Below are positions 1 through 12,100 of a stretch of DNA of 64,000 nucleotides, in pieces. The notes under the pieces were generated by a model. The model made no database searches, was not told the origin of the DNA, and was given only the letters and a program-made list of their open reading frames with translations. The stretch comes from Hybos culiciformis. Taxonomy: Eukaryota; Arthropoda; Insecta; Diptera; Hybotidae. The stretch's first letter is position 1, and each line of letters begins with the position of its first letter. The stretch covers positions 32,746,861-32,810,860 of the forward strand of contig OZ023274.1 in the NCBI GenBank assembly GCA_964007475.1, given 5' to 3'. The translations under genes were made by a program, and so were the position numbers.

Positions 1-3000
1 AAAGTTGTAATTCTTTTGTTGTATAATTTTCATTAATTTTATAAAATTCTTTGGAATATTTGTTTAAATCATATTCTATTAGTTCAGTTTTTTTTTTTAT
101 TTTTTTTGATTGATTTGAATTCTGTTCAATGTTTTTCAAAGTTTTTGCTTTTAAACTTTTTGTAATTTCTTTGAATTGCTACCAAAAATGGAAAAAAAAA
201 ATTATATTGGAAATATTAAAATTTGTTTTCTTCAACAATGGATCAAGATTGAATTTATTATCTAATGCTTAGCATTGTTATAAATAAAATAGCATGTTAT
301 AAATTTAAATAAAAAAAATCAATTTGGGTTTAAATCTAATAATGTGATCAAATAAAAATTTTCGAAGTATATATTTTGCCGAAAATTTTTTGGAAACAAA
401 CTTGAATAATTATCAACTATGTAATTAAAAAATAAATTTGGTTAAGTATATCATCTCACTTAAAAAATCAATATTAAAAGTATATATTTGTAGCGCTAAA
501 GACCAAAAAAAAATTTTTTGTATGCTACATAATACGTAATTTAGTATTTTCCGAAACTGACTGTATACAAAAATTTACTCACTTCAAACTGTTCAGTTTT
601 TGTATCTTTATCTATATATAATTCTTCGTTTCCAGCTAACATAATATAAACTTGTGTATTAAATTTTGATATCAATTCAACCTTACGTTTTGTTAATCGA
701 CTTTCAATTATTTGATTTTTATAGCAAAAGTCTTGAAATTCTATTACACTCTCTTCATAGTTTTTTAATTCAAAATTTAATTCAGAAATTTCTTTAACCA
801 ATTTTAAATGATCTTCTTTTGTTAATTGTTGCTTTTGTAAGGCTATTTTTAATAAATTAATCCTTTCTAAGCTTTCATTAATTAAACATTCTTTTTCTTT
901 ATGCGATTTTTTTAGTACATCAATTTTTTCAACATTTTTACCGAATTGTGCTTTCTGTTTTACATCAATTTTAAGTAATTTTTTTAATTCTATCTCCTTT
1001 TGATAATATTCGTCTTCATTTTTATTAATTTTTTTAAATGAAACGTTACGCAAATCGTTCTTCAAATTTTTCAAAATTTTATCTAGTTCTTTGGTGTTTT
1101 GAATTCCATGACATTCTTGTAAACATTTATTCGTTATTTTTTCTTTAATTTTTTCGTATTCATCATCATCATTTCTATTCCAAGCTGAAAATGCTTCCCT
1201 AGTTTCTTTCAAAAAATTGAAAGTTTTTCCCTAAAATGAAATTAGTTTCATTAATACATAGTAAGAATCTATTACTTTTTATATTAACATTACGTTTTAC
1301 TAAATAACTATTAATTTAATTGAACGCGTACGCGATTTGGTACTTTTCATTTTGTTCAACATTAAGAATTAAAATGAAATAAAAGATATAGAATAGTATC
1401 TGATAAATTAAGTATGGAGACCATTGTATTTTAAAATAATTTTGCACTGTTGTACAATTGATGTCAACTCATGCATTCATTTCCATAGAAATTTAAATAA
1501 AAATTACAATACTATGAAATAGAGATAATAAGACAGCTGTTATTTTTCGTAGTAAAAAAAGTTGTATGAACTTTTTCGTCTTATTTGGTTATATTTGCCT
1601 GAGCTAAAATCTTCCTCAAGCACGTATGAATCCCATTTTTATTAATCATTATCTATCCATACTAATTTACATCAGAATCCATTAAAACTATTCAAAAAAA
1701 TAAATTTCATATGAAATTATTTGGTCATTTGCCCGGTTAAAAGGTATTCAAAGATATTCGAATGGTCCCAATCGAATTAGTAGCTAAATAATTACAAGCA
1801 TTTTAGACTCAGATGGACGGTCGCAATGAATGTAAATAATGTATTTTTGTTATCTTCTTTTTTAAAGCAATTTATTTCGTTTTTTTTCACTTAGTTAAGT
1901 ATTTCAGTCCAAACAAATAGGTACAAATAGGTAAACGAAAAGAAAAGTTCTAGAGTTGTTTTCAAAAAAAGATAGAAGAAAAAATAAAGCACTTACCTTT
2001 TGGGAATCCATTTTAAGAAATTTATCTTCAAAATCTTCAGTTTTATTTTCGTCTGGCGTTGCTCCGAAAAATGTCAAAAACCATGAAAACAATTGTACGG
2101 TGTTTCCGAATGAATGTAAAACACATGGATTTTTTAACCATGATTTTGTCATTGGATACGGATAACCCAGTTGATTTAAAGCATTTATAATGTCATCAAT
2201 ATAATTTTCTCCGACTTGTAAACGATCACCTGCCAATATTTCTAGAAAATGTTTAACAAGCGACACGAATTGTTTTGAGGTCATTGACTTCAGGCTGGCA
2301 CTTTGATTATGGATATTAAAGCCCTCAATATTATTGGATCTTATGTACTCTACAATTCTAGCTGAATCTAACTGAATCCGTTTTTTAGTCACTGTTTGGG
2401 AATTTCCCGGGGTCACAATGGCACATTGACCAGAATGATTGGGTGTCCGTTGCGGTGTTGCGGAAAATGATCGTTGGGGTTTTTTTTTTTTTGTTGAAGA
2501 CCATGGCTCAATTGATTTGGGACGTTCTAAATTTCTGGTGGGACGTGCGGTTGGACGGCTTAGCCTGCAAAATAAAATTAGAACGTTAGAAATCTTGGGT
2601 TCTTTTTTAAATTTTAATTTATAAAGATTTGCATGAAAAAACGGACTATTTGTTTTCATTAAATGTCTGTTCGTGCGTCCGTCGGTCCACCTGCCACTAA
2701 AAGGCTTATAACTTATGAACCAGTCAATCGATTTTAATTCTTTAAATGCCATACAATGGGAAATCACGACCACTTTCATTTTCACTTCCATCTCGACAAA
2801 AAGCTGGGATTGTTCGGAGTTAGAGGCCAAGGGTCTTTATTTAATTTTCGCACACAATTTTTATAAATTTAAATTTTATAAAAATTTAAATAAATTAGTA
2901 TGTTGGTAGAGGTAGATAGATGTCGATTAGATGAATTAAAAAAAATAGTTACGGCCCAAGGATTCGGACTAGGATATGGATTGTCATAAGAAGTTGTGTA

Positions 3001-3571
3001 TGGCATATGGCTTATGACTAAATGGTATTGGGACAGTGCAAAATTTTTTAACAAATGTTGGAAATGGAATAAGAATCTCCAAGAGCAAATGAAAACGCCA
3101 AAGTTTTTGACTATTTCTGAACTGGGTGTAAGAATCGTGCGTACAGCGTGCAATCAAGAAATTTCCGAGTGAAAAGCATACAGTTAGTATGCCCCGAATT
3201 CGTATATGTGGCAGCTCTGTTTTTTTAATTTACATTTGGAAGTGTCTATCTCAATGAACTTTTATAAAAGGAAGAGTAAATTAATGTTTAAAATAAAATT
3301 ATTTCATTTGCTTCAAAGTCCTGTATCCTATTTGCTAATTGATTACCAAAAAAGGCAAAAAAAAAATGTTTTTTTCTTTTTTGTACAATTTCAAATAGGC
3401 GGAGGCGCAAAGGCGATTAGGATTTCATTCGCGCACCTTAGAAAAAGGATAATTTACTCTTCCTGCAGGGATCCGTTCGATTAGACACTTTCTTTACATT
3501 TACCTTGATGGACGTCCAGTTGATTCTGGAATTTGTAAGAATTCACTTGTTCTTCTCGGTTTTTGAGACAT
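1..3571 (-). CDS. NDC80: Kinetochore protein NDC80 (Hec1), left-arm copy, 3' truncated
   Basis: Exons on the minus strand are 3504-3571, 1997-2564, 583-1230 and <1-178, all with GT-AG introns and consistent phases. The start codon at 3571-3569 opens a short basic N-terminus beginning MSQKPRRTSEF. The second exon encodes the calponin-homology-like microtubule-binding domain (conserved block NALNQLGYPYPMTKSWLK), and later exons encode a long charged coiled coil. NDC80 is the outer-kinetochore subunit that pairs with NUF2 and binds microtubules. The last exon runs off the window start. Compared with the right-arm copy it reads RNLERPK where the other has RNLDRPK, and DSQK where the other has DSEK at the end of exon 2. 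The reading frame is intact as far as it is visible. It is divergent from MRPS35, 1.5 kb away. Confidence 0.88.
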
Positions 3572-3744
3572 TTTGAAAACTATTAATTGAAAAAATAAAT
3601 ATTAATAAATTTATTTTGATTTATCAAATTTATTTAAAAAAATTAGCGGTCTTTTCGCAGTTTTCATTGAATTCGAAAATAAACAAAACTGAACGAATTG
3701 TCAAATTCAAATTCGATTTTTTTCTGCACATTTACGGTTTGGTT

Positions 3745-4240
3745 AAACTGGACGCGACGCAAATGAGGTAATAAATATTAAATATATGAAAATGTATGGA
3801 CGCAAACAGTCTCGACGTAGACGTTAACCGCCCAGGCAAACTTGACGCGACGGATGCGACGCAAACGTTAATGACGTTATTGACCGTATAATTTTAAAAA
3901 AACAAATAAACAAATAAATAAAAAAAATATATGGATTATGGTTGCGTTGTCGCCTGGCGACAAAATAGAAACATTTCTAATTTGTCACCAGGCGACAATG
4001 TCGTTTCTTGCCAGTCGTCTCAATTGTGTTCATTCTCATACAAATATATGGTTTCTATTTTTTTTTATAGTCGCTATCGCTGTCGTCGCTGTCACCCCAA
4101 TTGTGTTTACTACATGAATTATCGGATTATATGGTCTTTAGCGTCATTTAACGTTTGCCCAGGCGGTTACGGCTATGATAAACTCAAACTAGCTGACCTA
4201 CGTGAACGGCGTAAAAAAGTTGAAAATTAAAACAGTTTCA
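3745..4240. repeat. GTCGCC/CGAC-rich inverted-repeat element (left arm)
   Basis: This GC-richer island in AT-rich DNA is full of GACG/GTCG motifs. It contains a 17-bp inverted pair (3825-3841 reads taaccgcccaggcaaac; 4153-4169 is its reverse complement) and a hairpin at 3947-3998 built from ttgtcgcctggcgacaa and its near complement. The same family recurs in the right arm near 25.9-26.7 kb (longer) and at 55.8-57.9 kb. It looks like a non-autonomous transposon or satellite-like repeat. No coding capacity was seen and the class is not identified. Confidence 0.6.
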
Positions 4241-4325
4241 CAGCAACGGCGTTCAATTCCGTGAGTTTATCTATCTGCAGTTAAATTTAAAAGTTAATCT
4301 TTGCTTGCCTACAGCCGTAAAGGAA

Positions 4326-4620
4326 GGGAAGTATGAATAGAGGAATCAGTCCAATACAAAAAATGCTAATAAAAATAGTGAAACAAAAAATTCATATCAC
4401 AACCCCATGAGCTTGTTTTTGTATTTTTTTAGAATTCTACTCTCACAAATGCTCTTAAAACTTCAAAAATAACAACAAATCTATACAATTTTTAGTTTTA
4501 AAAGCTTTTGTGAGAGTGGAAGTCTAAAAAATACAAAAAAAAAGCTCATGGGGTTGTAATATGGATTTTTTGTTTCACTATTTTTATTATCATTTTTTGT
4601 ATGGAACTAATTCCTTTATG
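4326..4620. mobile_element. Fold-back (long-TIR) MITE-like element, left arm
   Basis: Two arms of roughly 110 bp are imperfect inverted copies. One contains aacaaaaaattcatatcaca followed by accccatgagc, and the other carries the complement. They are separated by a short AT-rich loop and followed by shared subterminal motifs around ctctcacaaa. Both outer ends resemble aaggaagtataaatagagga. No ORF is present. The structure is that of a miniature fold-back DNA transposon. The copy in the right arm retains a few bases missing here at the distal end. Confidence 0.6.
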
Positions 4621-5045
4621 CAACAGCTAACCTAAGAACTAACTAATAAATCAACTGCCTTTTTTTCATACAGAAAAATAACTGAATTTTGTATTAGATT
4701 TCAGCCAGGAAAAGCAAGTTCACTGACAGAAGAAGACAGTTTACAGACAAAAAAGTTTTTCTGCAATTTTCTGCTTTAATTGTATTTTCATGCAGTTGGA
4801 ACTGTTGTTCTTTATTAAAGAAAACTGACGGTTTTTTTGATGCGTAGCGACTAGTTAATATGTCGGCTTCAATCAAACACCAAATTAAAAAATGTCGAAA
4901 ATACAACAGCACCCAACAACAAATCTTGACATTGTCTTGTGTCAATCAAAACAAGACCTTTTCATTTTTAAAAAAAAACAAACAAACCATTCTTTTTTTT
5001 TAATTTTTAAGGTAAAATTGGTAAAATTAAATCAAATTTTAATAA

Positions 5046-6259
5046 ATGGCTTCATTGTCGCGACTATTTGATAAGAGTGTCCATTTTTCAAGAAATGCGG
5101 CTAAAATTTCTACACCTCTAAAATTAAGAAATTTTTCATCAAAACCAGAACCAGATGAAAATGAACAACAGAAATTAAAAGATGATGGTAAGTACCTGTC
5201 TCGTCTCATTGCGCTAGCTAATTGAGATTGCAAACTAAATATTGCAATCTACAAAATCTCATAACCATAATCCTTATATATGTTATGAACTTATCCAACA
5301 AAACCCAAGGATTTTCGAACCGACAATTTTAATGCTCATACAATACAATATTAATATATAGGTAGGTAGGTAAATTAATTTTTTTCTTTTTAGATTTTCG
5401 GGTATTAAACCTAAGACAAACAAAACAGCCATTTCAGAAAAGACGCCAAATAAAAAAAGACCAACCTCTTCCTCCACGATCTCAACAAATGCATGTTGAT
5501 CAAGATTGGGGTGCTGTATGGCCTGGTCCTCGTTCATTTCATCCAGCAACGGTACCATTACCATTGCGCCAAGGCTTCACCGAAAAGAATGCAGCACCAC
5601 CGTCAAAGTATGCAAATGCTGAACTAATGAAGATTCCAAATTTTTTACATTTAACTCCACCAGTGATAAAAAAGCACTGCGAAGCATTAAAACAATTTTG
5701 TACACAATGGCCTGAAGGATTAGAAACAGATGAGAAATGCGAGAAAAGTTTTCCTCTTGAAGTAACTACTGCAGATTATTGTCATGCATTACCTACGATA
5801 AGAAACCCACTGGCACGAGTAGTAAAATTGAATATTCGATTATCTACTTTGAAATTTGATGAGCATGCTCGAGATAAATTTCTTCGTCTTGTTGGCGATC
5901 GTTATGATCCTGAGACAGATATTTTAACAATTCAAACTGATCGATGCCCTTTGAAACGACAAAATTATGATTATGCAATGTATTTATTAACAGCTTGCTA
6001 TCATGAATCATTTATTAAAGAGCCATGGGAGAATACAAAAAGTCTTGCTGATATGGAATTTTATGATTTTAATGAAAATCAATCAAAGAAATCGGTTGAG
6101 AAGATTTTGAATTGGAATCACAAAGATGATGAACAAATGAAAATAGTACCCAAAGAATTTGGTATAACAGTTCAAAATTTAATAAACGATGGAGAAAATA
6201 AAGAAAATTTGAAAAAGTATAAAGAGCAAGTTTTAAAAATGTTTGGATTGCAAAAATGA
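5046..6259 (+). CDS. MRPS35: Mitochondrial small-subunit ribosomal protein mS35 (MRPS35), left arm
   Basis: Two exons, 5046-5187 and 5394-6259, are joined in phase across a GT-AG intron and give 335 residues, close to the usual animal length. The first exon starts MASLSRLFDKSVHFSRN, an Arg/Ser-rich, acid-poor N-terminus typical of a mitochondrial transit peptide. The body contains the mS35 core (DWGAVWPGPRSFHP near residue 85, later VKLNIRLSTLKFDEHARDKF and the GDRYDPETD stretch). The protein is a structural component of the mitochondrial 28S ribosomal subunit. A polyadenylation-like AATAAA lies about 45 bases after the stop. It is divergent from NDC80. It differs from the right-arm copy at KLNI/V and INDG/INEG. 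Confidence 0.93.
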
Positions 6260-7454
6260 AATTAAATCGAATTAGAATTAAGAATTAGGAAATGAAATTT
6301 TTTGAATAAAAAACGAGAAATTATTGAAAAACAATAATTTGTATCGGTAGTTTTTTTTTTTGCTTTATAACAGAATTTTCACAGTTATTATTATATATTT
6401 ATATTTTTTTATTATCTAATTAAAATTTTACGACCTGATTAAATAAATTTTTGATTTGTTATCCTAATTATGGCAAAATTTCTTAAAAACAGACAATAAT
6501 CGTAATGTAACTAACAATTTTTATCTCCCAGTGGTGAACTAACGTGGACCTTAATAATATACGTTAGAAGTTTGAAGACATTTATTCAAATATTTATAGG
6601 GACACATATATCTTAATAATCAATTTTATATATTATTAAGATTGTTAATAATCGGAATAATTCCATTTCTGCTTTAAATATCTATTTTAATCAAAATAAT
6701 GTTACAGGAAATAAAATAAATCAACAAATTATTACTTGCGTAGGTATTTTCATGAAATCCCCAACCACAAAAATTTGATAACTAAGTGAAATTAAATATA
6801 TTTTTAAAATATTCCTAATTTACGTAAACATAACATAACGGTGATGAAGTTTAATTCTACCAAACAATAAAAAACTATGATTAAAATTTTTTTCTTTTAT
6901 GTTTTTATATTATTCTTTTAATGAATTACGCTTAACTTAACATAATACCTACATTAAGGTTAATTTCGAAAAACTTTTTGAACACCAATATTTCAAGTTC
7001 AAGTTCCTATGTGTATGTAGGTATCACGAAACTGAGTGAGTTTTCTGTGAGAGTAAGATCCTTGGAGCTGTAATAATCAATAAAAAATGTGTGAGCCTCA
7101 TCCACATAAGCTCACGGGGGAAGTTTAACTTCATTAATTAGTTATTTACAATAATTACATATTTACCTATATATTATCTAATAATTTTTTCTCTAGAATA
7201 CTATTTTAAGAATAGCAATGAAATGTAGTATAATTTCTTTATTTTTAATCAAAATCATTGATTATTTTGTACACATATAGTGAGTGGCTCATAATAATCT
7301 CAAATGAACAATTTTATTAAATATGTACGGTAGTTAATGAATAGAAATTGAATAAAATAATTTAAAAAAAATATTCAAAAGTCTTCATCATTTCCTTTAT
7401 CATTTATTTATTTACAAAAACCTATTTAATACAAAAAGTATAATACAAAAAAAA
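6260..7454. other. Non-coding AT-rich DNA downstream of MRPS35 (left arm)
   Basis: After the MRPS35 3' end the sequence is AT-rich with short homopolymers and no credible ORF, RNA gene or transposon end that I can recognise. The mirrored stretch is 22641-23834. Confidence 0.5.
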
Positions 7455-7885
7455 GTAGCGAAAAAAAGTAGAGTTTTAATCCCTGAAGACGCACGAAAAG
7501 ACTTTGGCTCGCGTAGCCATGCGTTAGGTTGCGAAAAAGGAGGTTTTAACCCCTGAAGCCCCGGAGGGACACGCGAAAAGGATTTGGCCCGCGTAGCCAT
7601 GGGTTATGTTGCGAAAAGAAAGTTTTAACCCCTGAAGCCCCGCAGGGACACAGAAAAAGACTTTCGCTCGCGTAGCCATGGGTTATGTTGCGAAAAAAGA
7701 AGTTTTAATCCCTGAAGCCCTGCAGGGACACGCGAAAAGACTTTGGCCCGCGTAGCCATCGGTTAGGCTACGAAAAAGAATGTTTTAATCCCTGAAGCCC
7801 CGCAGGGAAACGCGAAAAGACCTTGGCCCGCGTAGTCATCGGTTAGGTTCCGAAAAAGGAGGTTTTAATCCCTGAAGCCCCGCAG
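7455..7885. repeat. 80-bp GC-rich minisatellite, ~5.5 units (left arm)
   Basis: The marker ctgaag recurs at 7483, 7553, 7632, 7712, 7792 and 7872, giving spacings of 70, 79, 80, 80 and 80. Each unit contains the motifs cgcagggacacgcgaaaaga and cgcgtagccat and ends with a ttttaatccctgaag box. The G+C is much higher than the surroundings. Small ORFs crossing it are by-products of the repeat. Confidence 0.88.
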
Positions 7886-7886
7886 T

Positions 7887-8357
7887 TAATTTTTTCTTCC
7901 AAATTAAAATTTCCGGGATTTTGTCCCTGCGGTTTTCTGGTTGCCGGGAATTTGTCCTTCCAGGATTTTGGTTTCCAGGGTTTTGTCATTTCGGGATTCT
8001 AACTTCCTGGATTTTGTTTTCCAGGATTTTGGCTTCCGGAATTTTATCTTTCGAGATTTTGTTTTCGGGCTTTTGTACTCGGGATTTTGGCTTCCGGGGT
8101 TTAGACCCCAACCCTATAATACAAAATTATTATTGGGTTGGGGTCTAAATCCCGGAAGCCAAAATCCCGAGTACAAGAGCCTGAAAAAAACCCGGAGGAT
8201 AAAATCCCGGAAGCTAAAATCCTGGAAAACAAAATCCCGGAATTTAAAATCCCGAAATGACAAAGCCGTGGAAACCAAAATCCCGGAAGCACAAATTCCC
8301 GGAAACCAGAAAACCGCAGGGACAAAATCCCGGAAATTTTAATTTGGAAGAAAAAAT
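7887..8357. repeat. Palindromic CCGGGATTTT repeat block (left arm)
   Basis: Two imperfect inverted arms of about 225 bp each consist of tandem 20-22 bp units of the type ttccgggattttg. They meet near 8122 at a gaccccaac / gttggggtc core. The outer ends both read as ttcttccaaattaaaattt or its complement. The transcript would fold into one long hairpin. ORFs rich in FRDFGF-like residues on both strands come from the periodicity and are not genes. Confidence 0.8.
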
Positions 8358-8444
8358 TACGATACTACTATTTTTTGGAAAAGGATAAAGCGGGTCTCCC
8401 AGAACGAGAGGGGGGTTGGGGGCGGCGGGCGGACGAACTGGTGG

Positions 8445-8690
8445 TTGGTCAGTGGGATTTGCGGCTGGGATTACGTCTTTTCGGGATTTCAAGTTCCGGG
8501 ATTTAGTGTTTTCGGGATTTTGACTTCCAGGATTTCGTCTTTCCGGGCTTCTAATTTCCGCGATTTCAGAATCCGGGACATTAGCTTCCGGGATTGTGAT
8601 TTCCGGGATTTTGTAAACGGAGAAAAAAAAATTCCGGAATTTCGTACCTCCGGGATTTTCGACTCCGGGCATTAAACCGTTTCCCATTAT
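8445..8690. repeat. Second CCGGGATTT tandem block (left arm)
   Basis: This block carries the same 20-22 bp unit (cgggatttc, tccgggatt variants) in one orientation. A short GC-rich stretch (about 8395-8445, runs of g and cgg) separates it from the palindromic block. It ends at about 8690 where ordinary AT-rich DNA resumes. Confidence 0.7.
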
Positions 8691-8784
8691 TATTATCATT
8701 TTAATGCGTTGGGAATCGTTATGTTGTATTTAGTGCTACAGAATTTAGATCACTAAATGGAGTATTATATGCGTCAATACACAT

Positions 8785-8890
8785 GCAATCATTTAGATGC
8801 ATCTGCGTAAATAATGGAAAAATTTAGATGCATCAGCGTATATAATGAAAAAATTTAGATGCATCAGCGTAAATCATTTAGATGTTTCGT
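8785..8890. repeat. Short tandem repeat, ~35-bp unit, 3 copies (left arm)
   Basis: The block atttagatgcatc(a/t)gcgta repeats three times with an AT-rich spacer such as aataatggaaaa. The mirrored copy is about 21252-21357. Confidence 0.75.
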
Positions 8891-9079
8891 ATTGAATATT
8901 ACGTAATACCTAAACAAACATAATATCTCTCACAATATTTCAATACAGCCAAATACAAAAAAAAATCAGAAAAAATGAGAAGAAAAAATATTCTCTCTTT
9001 GCAACTACCTCTCCCCTACGCATTAAAACAGTATATTGGATATGTAAACAAAATTTGTTATACAACTCGTTCTGTATTT

Positions 9080-9170
9080 ACACAAAAATACATTGACACT
9101 TGTCAATTTATATCACTCGACCTTCGGTCTCGTGATATAAGTATTGACTCGTGTCAATGTATTTTTGTGT
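9080..9170. repeat. 91-bp hairpin with 20-bp perfect outer stem (left arm)
   Basis: The segment starts acacaaaaatacattgacac and ends with its exact reverse complement. A second inner stem (tatatcac / gtgatata) flanks a cgaccttcggtc tip. It could be a tiny fold-back element or a structured RNA or cruciform. The mirrored copy is 20972-21062. Confidence 0.85.
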
Positions 9171-12100
9171 ATACAAAACTCTTAATTAATAACAAATTTA
9201 GTTTACATATTCAATAATCTACTATTATAACATATTTTTCATCATAACTCATATTTCATAATTTTTTTTGTATTACATTACGATTACGAGGTTGGTTTTT
9301 AAAGGCTTTTATAAAATAATTAAATTAAAAGTTGTCATAATTAAAATTATGTTCTGATATAATGTTAATAAAATAAAGATTTTTATTCTTAAATATTTTT
9401 ATAGTTGTTAGACAGTTCTAAATAAAATAAAAGAAAAAGATGATTTCTTTTTAAATTATTAAATTTTCAATACAAATAACAGAAAATACATCCTTTTTTC
9501 AATAATTTGAACACATAATCTAATTTTAGTGCGACGTTTGCGTATGGTAAATTTATTTTGACAATTTACTTATGAATTATGCAACTTTTTTTTTAATTTT
9601 TTTCCGTAAGTTTCTATGTTTACCTTTCTAAAATAATAAAAATATGTATTTAAAATTGTTCTAGCCGTTCGCTTGTACATTTTTTTGGAAAATGCTTATT
9701 TTATGGAATTTTCCCTGTTTTCATTGATTTTTATATTTATTTATATCTCAGAAACTATAGAAGGTAAAGTGGAACAGATATTTTGGTCTTATTTTAATTA
9801 GTTCTTTCAAACAATTATTTCCCATTTTTGTTGCATAAAATTTTTAACAATTCTTCGCTAAAGAAAGTCAACTTCAAAAACAATTAAGTTTCTTGAAACA
9901 GCAAATGGAAATTGTAAATAAATTTTATTAATATCTCAAGATGTAAGCTTATTATATGTAACTAAATACAGAAACAATTTAGCCGTAGATATAAGACATT
10001 TATATGAAGCTGTTTAAGCTGTTCTGAATATGAGTCCCAGACACTCAGACAAAAATGTTACTAAACTAAATATTGATGTACCTATCTATCTAAAAAAAAT
10101 AATACAGATACCAATTTATTTCACTGAATTTTTTTATCTAAAGAAGCTAACTTAAGCAGGAAAAATCGAAATTTCCAATCTGTATTGAATAAAATACTTT
10201 ATAAAACTGTATCAACGTAAATAGTTATCATTATTACTCAGTCACGATTTCATAGTAGAAAACCCCTTAATTTAATGAATCACTTAAATTTAAATCAATA
10301 ATATAAATTATGTAAATGTAACTTTTTTTATTTCTTCTTTCTCTTTAAAAAAGTATAGTATAGTATAGAGAAACCACAATTCGTTACTGTTGCAGGATAA
10401 TTCATTCATTTTACTTTTTTTGTTTTTTTTTTTTTTCATTTTCTTTATATTCTAATAACACCAAAAAAATATACACTATAATAAAGTTAAAATTAGATAC
10501 TCACCGTCCACTAATTAATTATTATATATATAATATGTATGCATAAAATTATAGTTATGCTTGTTTGTTTTTTTTTAATAAAAATAAATATTTTGGAATT
10601 TCCAAACCACAAACTTAAAAAAAAAATAAATAAAAAGATTGAATTTATAAAAATCAAAAGAGTTTTTTTTTTTGTAACCATCAGTTAAAAGTTGTAAGTA
10701 ACTTATAATTAAAGAGCATTAAAAAAAATAATTTGAATGAGAGTGATTTTTTAGAAGAATAATTCAAACTTTCATATGTAAAATATAGCTCACATGGTCA
10801 AAGGAAATGGAAAAAACAATAAACGCCTGGCTAGGTACTTAGAATTAGATCAACAAAATTTTGTACACCTATTTTGTTAAAAATTATTATAGTTTATTCA
10901 ATTGGAGAATCTTGATGCTCTGCAAAAGTGGTTTCGATTTTTGGGTCATGCTGATACTTAATTGGATTATTAAAAAACAAATATTTCAATTATTTCAACA
11001 ATATTCCATTTTCTAAGATAAAAACTATTTTCTAAGAAAATTCACTAGAAAGCGAAATCTATAGAGCTGTTTGGTTATTAAGTTTCATTCCAATACAAAG
11101 ACCTCATTTTTATCGTTTTATTTGCAACTTCAATAAAAAAATTTGATTCCAATAGTGTCAACAAATACATTATAGGTATATGTAATAAAAACCAACGTCA
11201 GAAAAATATATGTACAAAATGAAAAAAAAAAAAAGTGTAGAAATTTTCGTGGAAATTTCCTTGATGCAAATAAAACAAGTTTTTTTGAAGAAAAATAATA
11301 AAATAAAGTTCATCAAATTGGAGTAAAAAATAATTGCTTAAAAAAGTTGATGGAATTCCCTGACGAAAAAAAAATCAAAACAAAACGAATTCACAGTACC
11401 AGCAGCAGCGGTATCATAATCATAATCATTCAAAGTTAGCAGATTATTTTAAATAATAATAATGTATTGTGTATGATAAATTTATCATAAAAAAAAAAAT
11501 TATTTGATAAATTTTCGCATTAGCGATCATTAATCTTGTTTTTTCGCATCCCGTCAGTTAATTTAAAAATGATAAATTTCTTAATTATTTTTAAATTAAT
11601 CAAAAAGAAATTAAATTTGTTTTTTTCTAAATTCTGTAATTAGTTGTCAAAAACTCTTTTATCTCATTGTTTATGCTTATAAACGTTATAGCTACTTAAA
11701 ATGAATGACACTAATTTGGTTCAAGCTATGAAAAACACGGTCGATAAACTTTCTGAATTGTAATCGTTTGGAATTTTGTCATGCAAGATTTTTCCTTAAA
11801 TGCAAGATTTCTTGAAAATGCTTTAGTGTGATTATTACTTATTTGTTGATTTATCAGTTATTGAAAAATATCTGTTTGAATTCTGAAGCACCAAATCTAA
11901 TGGTACCTACCATGTACTGTTGTACCACTTCATTATATATTTAACATATCATTATATATTTAAAAAAAATTTATGTAATTTACTTGTAGCCTTAATAAAA
12001 ATTAATATTTATACAGAAACAGCGTTTAGAGAATTCAGATTTGTAAAATTTATGCGATCATCATATTTCATATAGGCTCGTAATTCTGCAAATTAAAAAA

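Larger units (their letters stand above)
3572..5045. promoter_or_regulatory. Divergent intergenic region between NDC80 and MRPS35 (left arm)
   Basis: These 1.47 kb separate the two start codons of a head-to-head gene pair, so both promoters should lie here. No clear core promoter motif was recognised. Most of the interval is repeats: a CGAC/GTCGCC-rich element (about 3745-4240) and a fold-back element (about 4326-4620). The parts nearest each gene are AT-rich. Confidence 0.45.

Noticed and set aside
7455..7885. Possible CRISPR-like array
   Set aside because: The 80-bp units repeat in full, with no unique spacers, in a eukaryotic genome. It is a minisatellite.
7921..8699. Several ORFs on both strands rich in FRDFGF and RNPGSQNPE motifs
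   Set aside because: They are translations of the CCGGGATTTT tandem units and occur on both strands of the same palindrome.
11767..12075. ORFs in the central AT-rich part of each arm (also 18067-18357)
   Set aside because: Low-complexity residues, not conserved in frame between the two arms.
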